Origin: a bacterium
GTDB taxonomy: Bacteria > Desulfobacterota > Anaeroferrophillalia > Anaeroferrophillales > Anaeroferrophillaceae
Assembly (NCBI GenBank): GCA_029940125.1
Contig: JAOZRP010000189.1
Span: 1 to 5,347 of the forward strand
Direction of reading: 5' to 3'
DNA: 5,347 bases
Shown piece by piece: positions 1-5,347 of this stretch; positions within the stretch are counted from its first letter, which is position 1; each line of letters begins with the position of its first letter. The notes under the pieces were generated by a model. The model ran no database searches, was not told the origin of the DNA, and saw nothing but the letters and a program-made list of their open reading frames with translations. Made by a program: the position numbers and the translations under genes.

Positions 1-40
1 AACCTAACCGGACAGTACTGAGAAATTGTCGGAAATACAT

Positions 41-137
41 TCAGGATGTTCGGGCATGGCTCATAGCGGTTTTGGCCGCCGAACGAATCACACGATGTGC
101 CGCGAGAATGAGCGAGAGCCATGCCGGAACATCCTGA
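41..137. repeat. Long inverted repeat with 22-bp arms (REP/palindromic element-like)
   Basis: The left arm at 41-62 (TCAGGATGTTCGGGCATGGC then TC) is matched by the reverse complement of 116-137 with a single mismatch out of 22. The loop is 53 bases (63-115) and contains a further small GCGG/CCGC stem (66-69 / 76-79). Pairing stops sharply just outside the arms, so the element seems to have defined ends. There is no transposase gene beside it. It could be a REP-like or MITE-like dispersed palindrome, or a large transcribed hairpin. The pairing is seen directly, while the class is inferred. Confidence 0.7.
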
Positions 138-202
138 TACCCTTACAAGCTTTCACCCTTCGGGTGTTGGTTCTCATAAATGTAAAGCCTTGATTTTTCA
201 AA

Positions 203-237
203 GCTAAACGCTAATGGCTAACAGCTAATCGCTTAAC
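203..237. repeat. Tandem heptamer repeat, five units (GCTAANN)
   Basis: Five consecutive 7-base units begin at 203, 210, 217, 224 and 231: GCTAAAC, GCTAATG, GCTAACA, GCTAATC and GCTTAAC. The first five bases GCTAA are fixed in four units and one base differs in the last, while the two final bases vary. Short heptamer arrays of this kind are known as intergenic repeats in several bacterial groups. They may arise by slippage, and no function can be assigned from the sequence. The array lies just beyond the predicted end of the leftward transcript. Confidence 0.75.
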
Positions 238-244
238 TGATGAA

Positions 245-281
245 CAAAAGCAGAGCACCGTCCAGCGATGCCCTGCTTTTG
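245..281 (-). terminator. Probable intrinsic terminator of the lipoprotein gene
   Basis: CAAAAGCAG (245-253) pairs perfectly with CTGCTTTTG (273-281). The stem extends inward by four more pairs, including one G-U in the leftward RNA, giving about 13 pairs around an 11-base loop. Read leftward, the stem ends in a short U tract (CUUUUGUUC) and begins with an A tract. It starts 47 bases beyond the stop codon of the leftward gene. The U tract is short and partly inside the stem, so termination may be imperfect or bidirectional. Confidence 0.6.
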
Positions 282-327
282 AAGGAAAATCGATGAATGT
301 TAGGGAACGGTTTTCATTCCCCGGTTG

Positions 328-1698
328 TTATTCCACCGCTTTTACCATGTCGGCGGCGGCAAAGCCCTTGCCGGAAACGACCTCGCAGATGGCCCCGTCC
401 ATGCCAAAGAAATCAGCAACCTTGACGATGCCTTTCAATACTCCCTGGGCCTTTCCCAGTGACATCTTGGTGGCCGGGTCGACGACATCCGAACCCTTGG
501 CGTACACCCGCAGCTTCTGCCCTATCTGCAGGCCGCTGAGGCGTCCGGCGTTAACGAAAATCCGGCCCTTGTCCACTTTGACCAGCCGTGAATACCAGTC
601 GATCATTTTCAGGTTTCCGGTCAAGTCAGCGATGACCTGATCCACGGGCGGGGTTGCCTGGTAGCTGTTGCCCTGGATGGTATAGGTTTTTATCGGGTAG
701 CCCGAGGAAACATCAATGGCTTCCAGGTTCAGCTGGTAGTTCCCTTCACCGCCGGGCTGCGGCGGCGTGAGAAAGTTGACTTTTTCCAGCACCACCGCGT
801 GAGCGCCCATCTCCCGCCCCAGTTTTGCCAGCTTGGTCCTGGTTTCCAGGGAGTCAATGAACAGCTGGTGGCTGCTGACATAGGTGCTGACCGCCTCTTT
901 CGGCAACAGGAGAATGCCCGAGGACGCCGCCAGCTGGGCGTAGATTTTCTGGCTGAAGGGGTCAAGGGGATTGGTGGTCAACCCGCGCTGGGGGTAGTGA
1001 ATGATAAAGACAATCTTGCGTTTGATGCCCTGGAAGGCAAAAGAATCGCCCATTTTGGGAGTGCTGATGAATCCGGGCGCTGGCGTTGAAAGTAAATTCT
1101 GCTGGCTGCCGTACATTCCCGGGCTGGCGGCCGGCGCCTGATAGGGATTGGCACCGTAAGTCCCGCCGGCGGCTGGAGTCTGGTACTGACCGGGCACGGG
1201 GGCCTGGGGGTAAGCGGCACCAGCGCCGTAAGCGCCATACGTACCGGCAGAGGCCTGTCCATAACCGCTGCCACCGGGCATGGGCGGCTGGGCCCCGTAA
1301 GCGCCGTAGGCCGGAGCCGCCGGCTGCTGGTAGGGCTGGGCCGGAGCGGCATTGCCGCCGTAGGGATTTTGATAACCCGGGGCTGCGGGGGGAGCCGGCG
1401 GCGCTGCAGGAACACCATAGTTGTAAGCGTTATAGGGTGTCTGCTGGGCACCATACTGGGCCTGGGCACCGTACTGACCACCACCTTGATTCATATCATA
1501 AGACTGCTGTCCATACTGCTGGTTGCCGCCCGCCGTCACGCCGCTGTACTGCGGCTGTTCGTTGGCATTCTGGGTGGTTTCCTGGACCACCGGTTCGTCC
1601 TGCTCCACTTTTTTGTCGCCGAAGAAGGGTATATGCCAGTTGCAGCCGGAAACGGCCAGCAGGGCTGTCAGCATGAACACCAGAAAACCTTTTTTCAT
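328..1698 (-). CDS. Outer-membrane lipoprotein with Y/Q/G/A/P-rich linker and CsgG/FlgT-like C-terminal half
   Basis: The 456-residue product starts with a lipoprotein signal: positive MKK, a hydrophobic stretch and the lipobox VSGC, with Cys19 as the lipidated residue. Asn20 follows, not Asp, so transport to the outer membrane is likely. Residues about 50-210 are low complexity, dominated by Tyr, Gln, Gly, Ala and Pro, with recurring YGA, QYGAQ and PYQ motifs. The folded part begins near residue 220. Residues about 225-365 (including LNLEAIDVSSGYPIKTYTI) resemble the alpha/beta fold of CsgG/LpoB-type periplasmic proteins. Residues about 375-456 (including RIFVNAGRLSGLQIGQKLRV) resemble the C-terminal beta domain of FlgT-like proteins. 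These domain assignments come from pattern memory and are tentative. The start is supported by AAGGAGA six bases upstream. The gene is divergent from the oxidoreductase operon and appears monocistronic. Exact function is unknown; an envelope or surface-assembly role is an inference. Confidence 0.85.
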   Translation of the reverse strand: MKKGFLVFMLTALLAVSGCNWHIPFFGDKKVEQDEPVVQETTQNANEQPQYSGVTAGGNQQYGQQSYDMNQGGGQYGAQAQYGAQQTPYNAYNYGVPAAPPAPPAAPGYQNPYGGNAAPAQPYQQPAAPAYGAYGAQPPMPGGSGYGQASAGTYGAYGAGAAYPQAPVPGQYQTPAAGGTYGANPYQAPAASPGMYGSQQNLLSTPAPGFISTPKMGDSFAFQGIKRKIVFIIHYPQRGLTTNPLDPFSQKIYAQLAASSGILLLPKEAVSTYVSSHQLFIDSLETRTKLAKLGREMGAHAVVLEKVNFLTPPQPGGEGNYQLNLEAIDVSSGYPIKTYTIQGNSYQATPPVDQVIADLTGNLKMIDWYSRLVKVDKGRIFVNAGRLSGLQIGQKLRVYAKGSDVVDPATKMSLGKAQGVLKGIVKVADFFGMDGAICEVVSGKGFAAADMVKAVE

Positions 1699-1704
1699 CA
1701 GGAA

Positions 1705-1711
1705 TCTCCTT
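1705..1711 (-). promoter_or_regulatory. Ribosome binding site of the lipoprotein gene
   Basis: Read leftward the sequence is AAGGAGA, six bases before the ATG at 1698. This is a near-consensus Shine-Dalgarno site and fixes the start directly ahead of the signal peptide. Confidence 0.8.
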
Positions 1712-1739
1712 GGAAGAAATTAAATGCCAGATGGAAGGA

Positions 1740-1769
1740 AAGATATTTTCCCCTCCTTTTTTACTTCAA
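1740..1769 (-). promoter_or_regulatory. Possible sigma70-type promoter of the lipoprotein gene
   Basis: Read leftward, TTGAAG (1764-1769) and TATCTT (1740-1745) are separated by 18 bases and lie about 40 bases ahead of the start codon. The -35 box matches TTGACA at four of six positions and the -10 box matches TATAAT at four of six. The region is AT-rich, so chance matches are likely. An 8-bp inverted repeat (GATATTTT at 1742-1749, AAAATATC at 1784-1791) spans the same interval and could be an operator. Confidence 0.3.
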
Positions 1770-1921
1770 GAGGCCTATCTCATAAAATATCGTTTTTTTC
1801 AAGGATTTTTTCTTGTCGGCATCCGGAGTTTTTGCTTGATCTTTTGCCTGTCCTGCATTAACTTTTTCAATGAGCGCTATCGAAGCGGCAAAAATATTCA
1901 GCTTATGAAACGAGGCAAAGC

Positions 1922-2503
1922 ATGCTTGAAATACGTCTGCATGGGCGGGGTGGCCAGGGAGCGGTCATCGCTTCCAAGATCCTTTCCTATGCTTTTTTCC
2001 TGGAAGGGAAATACGCCCAGTCGTTTCCCACCTTCGGGGCCGAGCGCCGGGGAGCGCCGGTGGCGGCCTTCGTCCGCGCCGCTGACCACTTCATCAATCG
2101 GCGCAGCCAGGTGGTGAATCCTGATGGTGTCATCGTAATGGCAGCCCGGCTGACGGAAACGGTGGCCGTGGATGCCGGCCTCAGGGATAAAGGCTTAATC
2201 CTGATCAACAGCGAGCATGACCCTTCCTTTTATGCCGACCTGGCCCGGAAATACCGGGTGGCAACCGTGAATGCCAATGGCATTGCCCTCTCGCACCAGC
2301 TGGGCACCCCGAGCATGCCCCTGATCAATGCCCCGATCCTGGGGGCTTTTGCCGGGGTGAGCGGCCTGGTTTCCCTGGAAGCGCTGCTCAAGGCGCTGCC
2401 TCGCTTCGTACCGGTGAAGCAGGAAGAGAATCGGCTGGCCATGGAAGAGGCGTACCGGATGCTGATTGATGCTGAAGGAGGACATCTGCATGCAGATACT
2501 TGA
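1922..2503 (+). CDS. porG: Pyruvate/2-oxoacid:ferredoxin oxidoreductase, gamma subunit
   Basis: The 193-residue protein is the gamma subunit of a 2-oxoacid:acceptor oxidoreductase, a cytoplasmic enzyme that turns a 2-oxoacid and CoA into an acyl-CoA, CO2 and reduced carrier. The family signature HGRGGQG lies at residues 7-13, followed by the characteristic FGAERRGAPV block at residues 38-47. In this family the domain is thought to help bind CoA. Length is normal for a free-standing gamma subunit. The start is supported by GAGG (1912-1915) six bases upstream. This is the first gene of the operon; the 3' end overlaps the next gene by 14 bases. I could not identify a convincing promoter in the AT-rich 1712-1921 region on this strand. 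The family is secure, but the substrate (pyruvate, another 2-oxoacid, or an aryl glyoxylate) cannot be told from this subunit. Confidence 0.93.
   Translation: MLEIRLHGRGGQGAVIASKILSYAFFLEGKYAQSFPTFGAERRGAPVAAFVRAADHFINRRSQVVNPDGVIVMAARLTETVAVDAGLRDKGLILINSEHDPSFYADLARKYRVATVNANGIALSHQLGTPSMPLINAPILGAFAGVSGLVSLEALLKALPRFVPVKQEENRLAMEEAYRMLIDAEGGHLHADT
2475..2481 (+). promoter_or_regulatory. Ribosome binding site that decides the start of the flavoprotein gene
   Basis: AAGGAGG lies inside the end of the gamma gene, eight bases before the ATG at 2490. In-frame TTG (2466) and ATG (2469) codons lie upstream of or overlap this site and have no comparable signal, so 2490 is preferred. The position implies translational coupling with the gamma subunit. 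Confidence 0.8.
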
Positions 2504-4121
2504 GATAAAAGCCAAAAACGAATCAGCCGACCAGTGGGAGCTTCCGGTTTCCTCGACGACGACGGCCATCAACCTGACCGGGAGCTGGAAATTTTTCCGC
2601 CCCCAACTGGTGGAAAAGGCCGCTCCCTGCCAGGCTGCCTGCCCTCTCCATATTGACATCGCTGTTTATCTGCGGGAACTGGTGCAGCGGGGCCGGGAGG
2701 CGGCGCTGGCGCGGCTGCGAAGTTTTCATCCCCTGCCGGCGATCTGCGGCCGGGTCTGCCCGCATTTCTGCCAGCAGCACTGCAACCGCCGGGATTTTGA
2801 CCAGGCGGTGCAGACCGGCTCCATCGAGCGCTTCCTGGGCGACTATGGCCTTGACATTCCCTTCCCGGCGCCTCCGGCGCTGCGCCCGGAAAGAGTAGCG
2901 GTGGTCGGCAGCGGTCCGGCGGGCCTGAGCTGTGCCGCTTTCCTGGCCCGACGGGGGATTCAGGTGACGATGTACGAGAAGGAAAGCCTGCCCGGCGGCC
3001 TGCTGCGCTACGGCATTCCCGCCTACCGCCTGCCCCGGGAGATATTGAACCGTGAAATTGACAACCTGCTCCACTCGCTGCGCATTGAGCTGCGCTGCGG
3101 CCGGGAGATCAAGTCGGCTGAACTTCCGGCCCTGCTGGAGGAATATGACTACGTTTTCCGGGCTCCGGGGCTGGGCCGGTCGCGGCTGCCGGCCGGGATA
3201 GACCCGGGGCCAGGCGTTTTTACCGGCCTGGAACTCCTGCGTGACATCTCCGTGGGCAAGGTTCCGGAAGGTTCCACCTTCGCGGTGATCGGCGGCGGCA
3301 ACGCGGCGGTGGATGCCGCCCGCTCCCTGCTCCGGCTGGGGAAGGACGTGAGGATTATTTACCGCCGGACTCTAGAGGAAATGCCCGCCTATGACGATGA
3401 AAAGAAACAGGCGCTGGAAGAAGGAGTTGCCCTGCGCCAGCAGCAGCTGGTGACCGGGGTGGAGGCGGCTGACGGCGGCCGTTTGCGGTTGACTGTCAGC
3501 GAGGCGGTGGAGGCCGACGGGTCGGGGATTGAAGCCGGGGCTGTCATTGAAAAACTGCCGGTTGACGGGCTGGTGGTGGCCATCGGCCAGCAGGCGGCGG
3601 AAGACGAGAGCTTCAGTCATGAACGGCTGCTGCGGGGCGGCGATCTGGTCAGCGGGCCGGCGACGGTGGTCGAGGCCCTGGCCTCCGGCAAAAAAGCGGC
3701 CCTGCAGATCCTTTCCCGCTGCGGGCTGGCGGCGGAAACGGAAGTGGTTGAAGATGGCTTGCCGGCCGGGGAATCAGCAGGAAACATTGCCGCTTTTGAT
3801 GATCTTCACCTGGAATATTATCAGCCGCAAAAAGCCGTAACGCCCGTGGAGGAAAGGGCGGCCGATCGCCGGCGGTCCTTCGTGGAGGTGGTGCCGTCCC
3901 TGACCGAGGCGGAGGCGCTGGCCGAGGCCGGACGCTGTTTCAACTGCGGCAGCTGCAACGGCTGCGGGATCTGCTGGTTTTTCTGTCCCGACCTGGCCAT
4001 CGCCCTGGTGGAGGATGATGCCGGCACCAGCGTTGTCATTGACGAAGACCACTGCAAGGGCTGCGGCTTGTGCGCCGTTTCCTGCCCGCGGGCGGTGATC
4101 GAGATGCAGGAGGACATGTAA
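2490..4121 (+). CDS. GltD-like FAD/NAD(P)H oxidoreductase fused to a 2[4Fe-4S] ferredoxin (delta-type) domain
   Basis: The 543-residue protein probably passes electrons between the 2-oxoacid oxidoreductase and NAD(P)H. Residues about 40-120 form a cysteine-rich N-terminal domain as in glutamate synthase small subunit (CQAAC at 47-51, then Cys86, 90, 94, 98), which usually holds iron-sulfur clusters. An FAD-binding Rossmann motif VVGSGPAGLSC is at residues 138-148, with the GltD-type PGGLLRYGIPAYRLP at 168-182. A second nucleotide-binding motif, VIGGGNAAVDAA, is at 266-277. The GD-containing FAD motif followed by GPATVVEAL lies at 384-397. The C-terminus carries Cys483 and Cys486, then two classic ferredoxin motifs: Cys489/492/495/499 and Cys522/525/528/532, each ending in CP. 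The ferredoxin part takes the place of a separate PorD subunit, and its position between gamma and alpha matches the delta position of porGDA operons. NAD versus NADP preference cannot be read with confidence. The next gene starts one base after the stop. Confidence 0.92.
   Translation: MQILEIKAKNESADQWELPVSSTTTAINLTGSWKFFRPQLVEKAAPCQAACPLHIDIAVYLRELVQRGREAALARLRSFHPLPAICGRVCPHFCQQHCNRRDFDQAVQTGSIERFLGDYGLDIPFPAPPALRPERVAVVGSGPAGLSCAAFLARRGIQVTMYEKESLPGGLLRYGIPAYRLPREILNREIDNLLHSLRIELRCGREIKSAELPALLEEYDYVFRAPGLGRSRLPAGIDPGPGVFTGLELLRDISVGKVPEGSTFAVIGGGNAAVDAARSLLRLGKDVRIIYRRTLEEMPAYDDEKKQALEEGVALRQQQLVTGVEAADGGRLRLTVSEAVEADGSGIEAGAVIEKLPVDGLVVAIGQQAAEDESFSHERLLRGGDLVSGPATVVEALASGKKAALQILSRCGLAAETEVVEDGLPAGESAGNIAAFDDLHLEYYQPQKAVTPVEERAADRRRSFVEVVPSLTEAEALAEAGRCFNCGSCNGCGICWFFCPDLAIALVEDDAGTSVVIDEDHCKGCGLCAVSCPRAVIEMQEDM
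4108..4113 (+). promoter_or_regulatory. Ribosome binding site of the alpha-subunit gene
   Basis: AGGAGG sits inside the last codons of the flavoprotein gene, nine bases ahead of the ATG at 4123. The stop of the upstream gene and this start are separated by one base, so coupled translation from a single message is likely. Confidence 0.8.
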
Positions 4122-4122
4122 C

Positions 4123-5292
4123 ATGCAGTGCGAGCCTAAAGCCCGGGCGGCATCGTCCCGGGAAATGATGATGGGCAGTGAAGCCGTCGCCCACGGGGTC
4201 AGGCTCTGCCGTCCGCAGGTGATCTCGGCCTACCCGATTACGCCGCAGACCCATATTATTGAAACCCTGTCGGAGATGGTGGACCGGGGAGAGCTCCCCT
4301 GCCAGTTTATCAAGGTGGAGTCCGAGCTGTCGGCCATTGCCGCCTGCCTGGGCTCTGTGTCCGCCGGCAGCCGGTCGTTTACCGCCACCAGTTCCCAGGG
4401 GCTGGCGATGATGCATGAGGTGCTGCACTGGTTTTCCGGGGCCCGGATGCCGATGGTCCTGGTCAATGCCAACCGGGCCCTGGGGGCGCCCTGGAATATC
4501 TGGTGCGACCAGAGCGACAGCTTTTCCCAGCGCGACGTCGGCTGGCTGCAGATTTACTGCGAGACCTCCCAGGAAGCCCTCGACACCATCATCCAGGCCT
4601 ACTGGCTGAGTGAAAGGATTCTGCTGCCGGTGATGGTGATGATCGACGGCTTCATCCTTTCCCATACCATGGAGCCGTTGATGGTGCCGGCGGCGGCCGA
4701 GGTGGATGCCTTCCTGCCGCCCTACCGGCCCCGGCATTTTCTTGATCCTGACAACCCCGAAACCTTTTCCGCTGCCGCCTTTCCCGATGGTTTTTACGAG
4801 TTGAAAAAAAATATTGCCAAAACCATGGAAGAGGCCGGGGATGTTCTGGCGGACGGCTGCCGGCAGTTTGCCGAGCGCTTCGGCCGGCGCTATGAACACA
4901 TTGAATCCTACCGCTGCGAGGACGCGGATACGGTTTTCTGCTGTTCGGGAGCCCTGACCGGCACGGTGCGGGTGGCGGTTGACCGGCTGCGCCGGGACGG
5001 ATACTCGGTTGGTCTGTTAAAGCTGCGTCTGTTCAGGCCCTTTCCCCGCCGGGAGCTGCTGCGGCTGGTCAAAGGCAGGAAGCGCCTGATTGTCTTGAAC
5101 CGGGCGGTTTCCTATGGCGTCGGCGGCACCGTTTCCCAGGAAATCCGGGCGGCCCTGTTCCAGGAAGAGCGTCAGCCGACGGTCCACGATGTCATTATCA
5201 GTTTAGGGGGAAAGGAGGTCTTTCCGGAGATGATCGAGCAGATTGCCCGGCGGGCCGGGGAGCTTTCAGCGACGGAAAGCATCTGGATCTAA
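4123..5292 (+). CDS. porA: Pyruvate/2-oxoacid:ferredoxin oxidoreductase, alpha subunit
   Basis: The 389-residue protein is the alpha subunit of the same enzyme and has the usual length. The hallmark AYPITPQT is at residues 36-43, where the Thr of YPITP contacts substrate in known pyruvate:ferredoxin oxidoreductases. KVESE at 64-68 probably supplies the Glu that activates thiamine diphosphate. FTATSSQGLAMMHE (86-99), NRALGAPWNIW (117-127) and SQRDVGWLQIY (135-145) match the PorA type; Arg118 probably corresponds to the substrate-carboxylate-binding Arg of the family. The C-terminal transketolase-like domain shows SGALTGTVRVAVDRLR (275-290) and LRLFRPFP (301-308). These correspondences are by memory of Desulfovibrio africanus enzyme, not by alignment. 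The protein does not itself carry the thiamine-diphosphate pyrophosphate-binding domain, which belongs to the beta subunit, so it cannot act alone. Pyruvate is the simplest guess for substrate; phenylglyoxylate or another 2-oxoacid remains possible. Confidence 0.93.
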   Translation: MQCEPKARAASSREMMMGSEAVAHGVRLCRPQVISAYPITPQTHIIETLSEMVDRGELPCQFIKVESELSAIAACLGSVSAGSRSFTATSSQGLAMMHEVLHWFSGARMPMVLVNANRALGAPWNIWCDQSDSFSQRDVGWLQIYCETSQEALDTIIQAYWLSERILLPVMVMIDGFILSHTMEPLMVPAAAEVDAFLPPYRPRHFLDPDNPETFSAAAFPDGFYELKKNIAKTMEEAGDVLADGCRQFAERFGRRYEHIESYRCEDADTVFCCSGALTGTVRVAVDRLRRDGYSVGLLKLRLFRPFPRRELLRLVKGRKRLIVLNRAVSYGVGGTVSQEIRAALFQEERQPTVHDVIISLGGKEVFPEMIEQIARRAGELSATESIWI

Positions 5293-5296
5293 AGGT

Positions 5297-5331
5297 GATG
5301 GCTTCGTAACAACTCCATCTTCATCGTTACG
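5297..5331. repeat. Short inverted repeats after the alpha gene, probable edge of a dispersed palindrome
   Basis: CGTAAC (5305-5310) pairs with GTTACG (5326-5331), and an alternative overlapping stem joins GATGG (5297-5301) with CCATC (5315-5319). The element begins five bases after the alpha stop codon and the window ends shortly after, so its full extent is unknown. There is no U tract, so it is a poor intrinsic terminator as seen. It resembles intergenic palindromic repeats that I associate with Desulfobacterota-like genomes, which is an impression and not a search result. Confidence 0.4.
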
Positions 5332-5347
5332 CGGCAACCTGCGTCAT

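Larger units (their letters stand above)
1..327. other. Gene-free, repeat-rich intergenic region
   Basis: I see no credible gene here. In order, the stretch holds a long inverted repeat (41-137), a small hairpin CACCC-TTC-GGGTG (154-166), a tandem heptamer array (203-237) and a terminator-like hairpin (245-281). The short reading frames present have no convincing ribosome binding site and run through the repeat arms. The first 40 bases show nothing I recognise. The density of palindromes suggests that part of this region is a dispersed repeat element, but copy number cannot be judged from one window. Confidence 0.6.

Noticed and set aside
154..166. CACCC-TTC-GGGTG hairpin as a terminator
   Set aside because: Only five pairs with no U tract on either side, and no gene visible immediately to the left; too weak to call.
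88..177. Minus-strand 29-codon frame starting at 177
   Set aside because: Most of it is encoded by the right arm and loop of the inverted repeat, it has no convincing ribosome binding site, and the product is Arg/Ser-rich; more likely a repeat by-product.
203..237. Tandem repeats as a CRISPR array
   Set aside because: The units are 7 bases with no spacers, and no cas gene is present.
978..1676. Open frames on both strands within the lipoprotein low-complexity segment
   Set aside because: They arise from the GC-rich repetitive codons; products are Arg/Pro/His-rich without motifs, while the lipoprotein frame has a signal peptide, a ribosome binding site and a folded domain.
1710..2117. Plus-strand open frame of 135 codons in the intergenic region running into the gamma gene
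   Set aside because: It overlaps the start of a well-supported gamma subunit in another frame; the hydrophobic N-terminal part comes from T-rich intergenic DNA and there is no family resemblance.
2466..2489. Upstream start (TTG 2466 or ATG 2469) for the flavoprotein
   Set aside because: The strong AAGGAGG at 2475-2481 lies downstream of these codons and is correctly spaced for the ATG at 2490.
4036..4899. Long opposite-strand open frame (287 codons) across the alpha gene
   Set aside because: It lies antisense to a clearly recognisable alpha subunit; the translation is a Gly/His/Arg-rich composition typical of a GC-rich shadow frame, with no known motif.

Overview
The window suggests a GC-rich, anaerobic, Gram-negative bacterium. 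The coding regions are rich in GC. One gene encodes a lipoprotein with a typical signal for outer-membrane sorting. The main operon encodes an oxygen-sensitive, iron-sulfur-dependent 2-oxoacid oxidoreductase. A sulfate- or metal-reducing lineage such as Desulfobacterota is my best guess, but it rests on gene style and repeat-rich intergenic DNA, not on a marker gene.

Layout: positions 1-327 hold no gene but are rich in structure. They contain a nearly perfect 22-bp inverted repeat (41-62 / 116-137), a five-unit tandem heptamer (203-237), and a strong hairpin (245-281) that fits a terminator for the leftward gene. Positions 328-1698 (minus strand) encode a 456-residue lipoprotein with a long Tyr/Gln/Gly/Ala/Pro-rich low-complexity segment and a folded C-terminal half. 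A divergent intergenic region of about 220 bases follows. Positions 1922-5292 (plus strand) form a tightly packed three-gene operon: the gamma subunit of a pyruvate/2-oxoacid:ferredoxin oxidoreductase, a flavoprotein fused to a two-cluster ferredoxin, and the alpha subunit. The last 55 bases contain a small inverted repeat, probably the edge of a dispersed palindromic element.

How the genes work together: gamma and alpha are parts of the thiamine-diphosphate-dependent enzyme that oxidatively decarboxylates a 2-oxoacid to an acyl-CoA. The usual small ferredoxin (delta) subunit is absent as a separate gene. In its place is a protein with an N-terminal cysteine-rich domain, a GltD-type FAD/NAD(P)H module and a C-terminal 2[4Fe-4S] ferredoxin domain. 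The likely consequence is an enzyme that exchanges electrons directly with NAD(P)H, as in the phenylglyoxylate:NAD+ oxidoreductase type. The thiamine-diphosphate-binding beta subunit, which is essential, is not in the window and does not start in the 55 bases after alpha. It should lie just downstream. The lipoprotein is divergently oriented and has no evident functional link to the operon.
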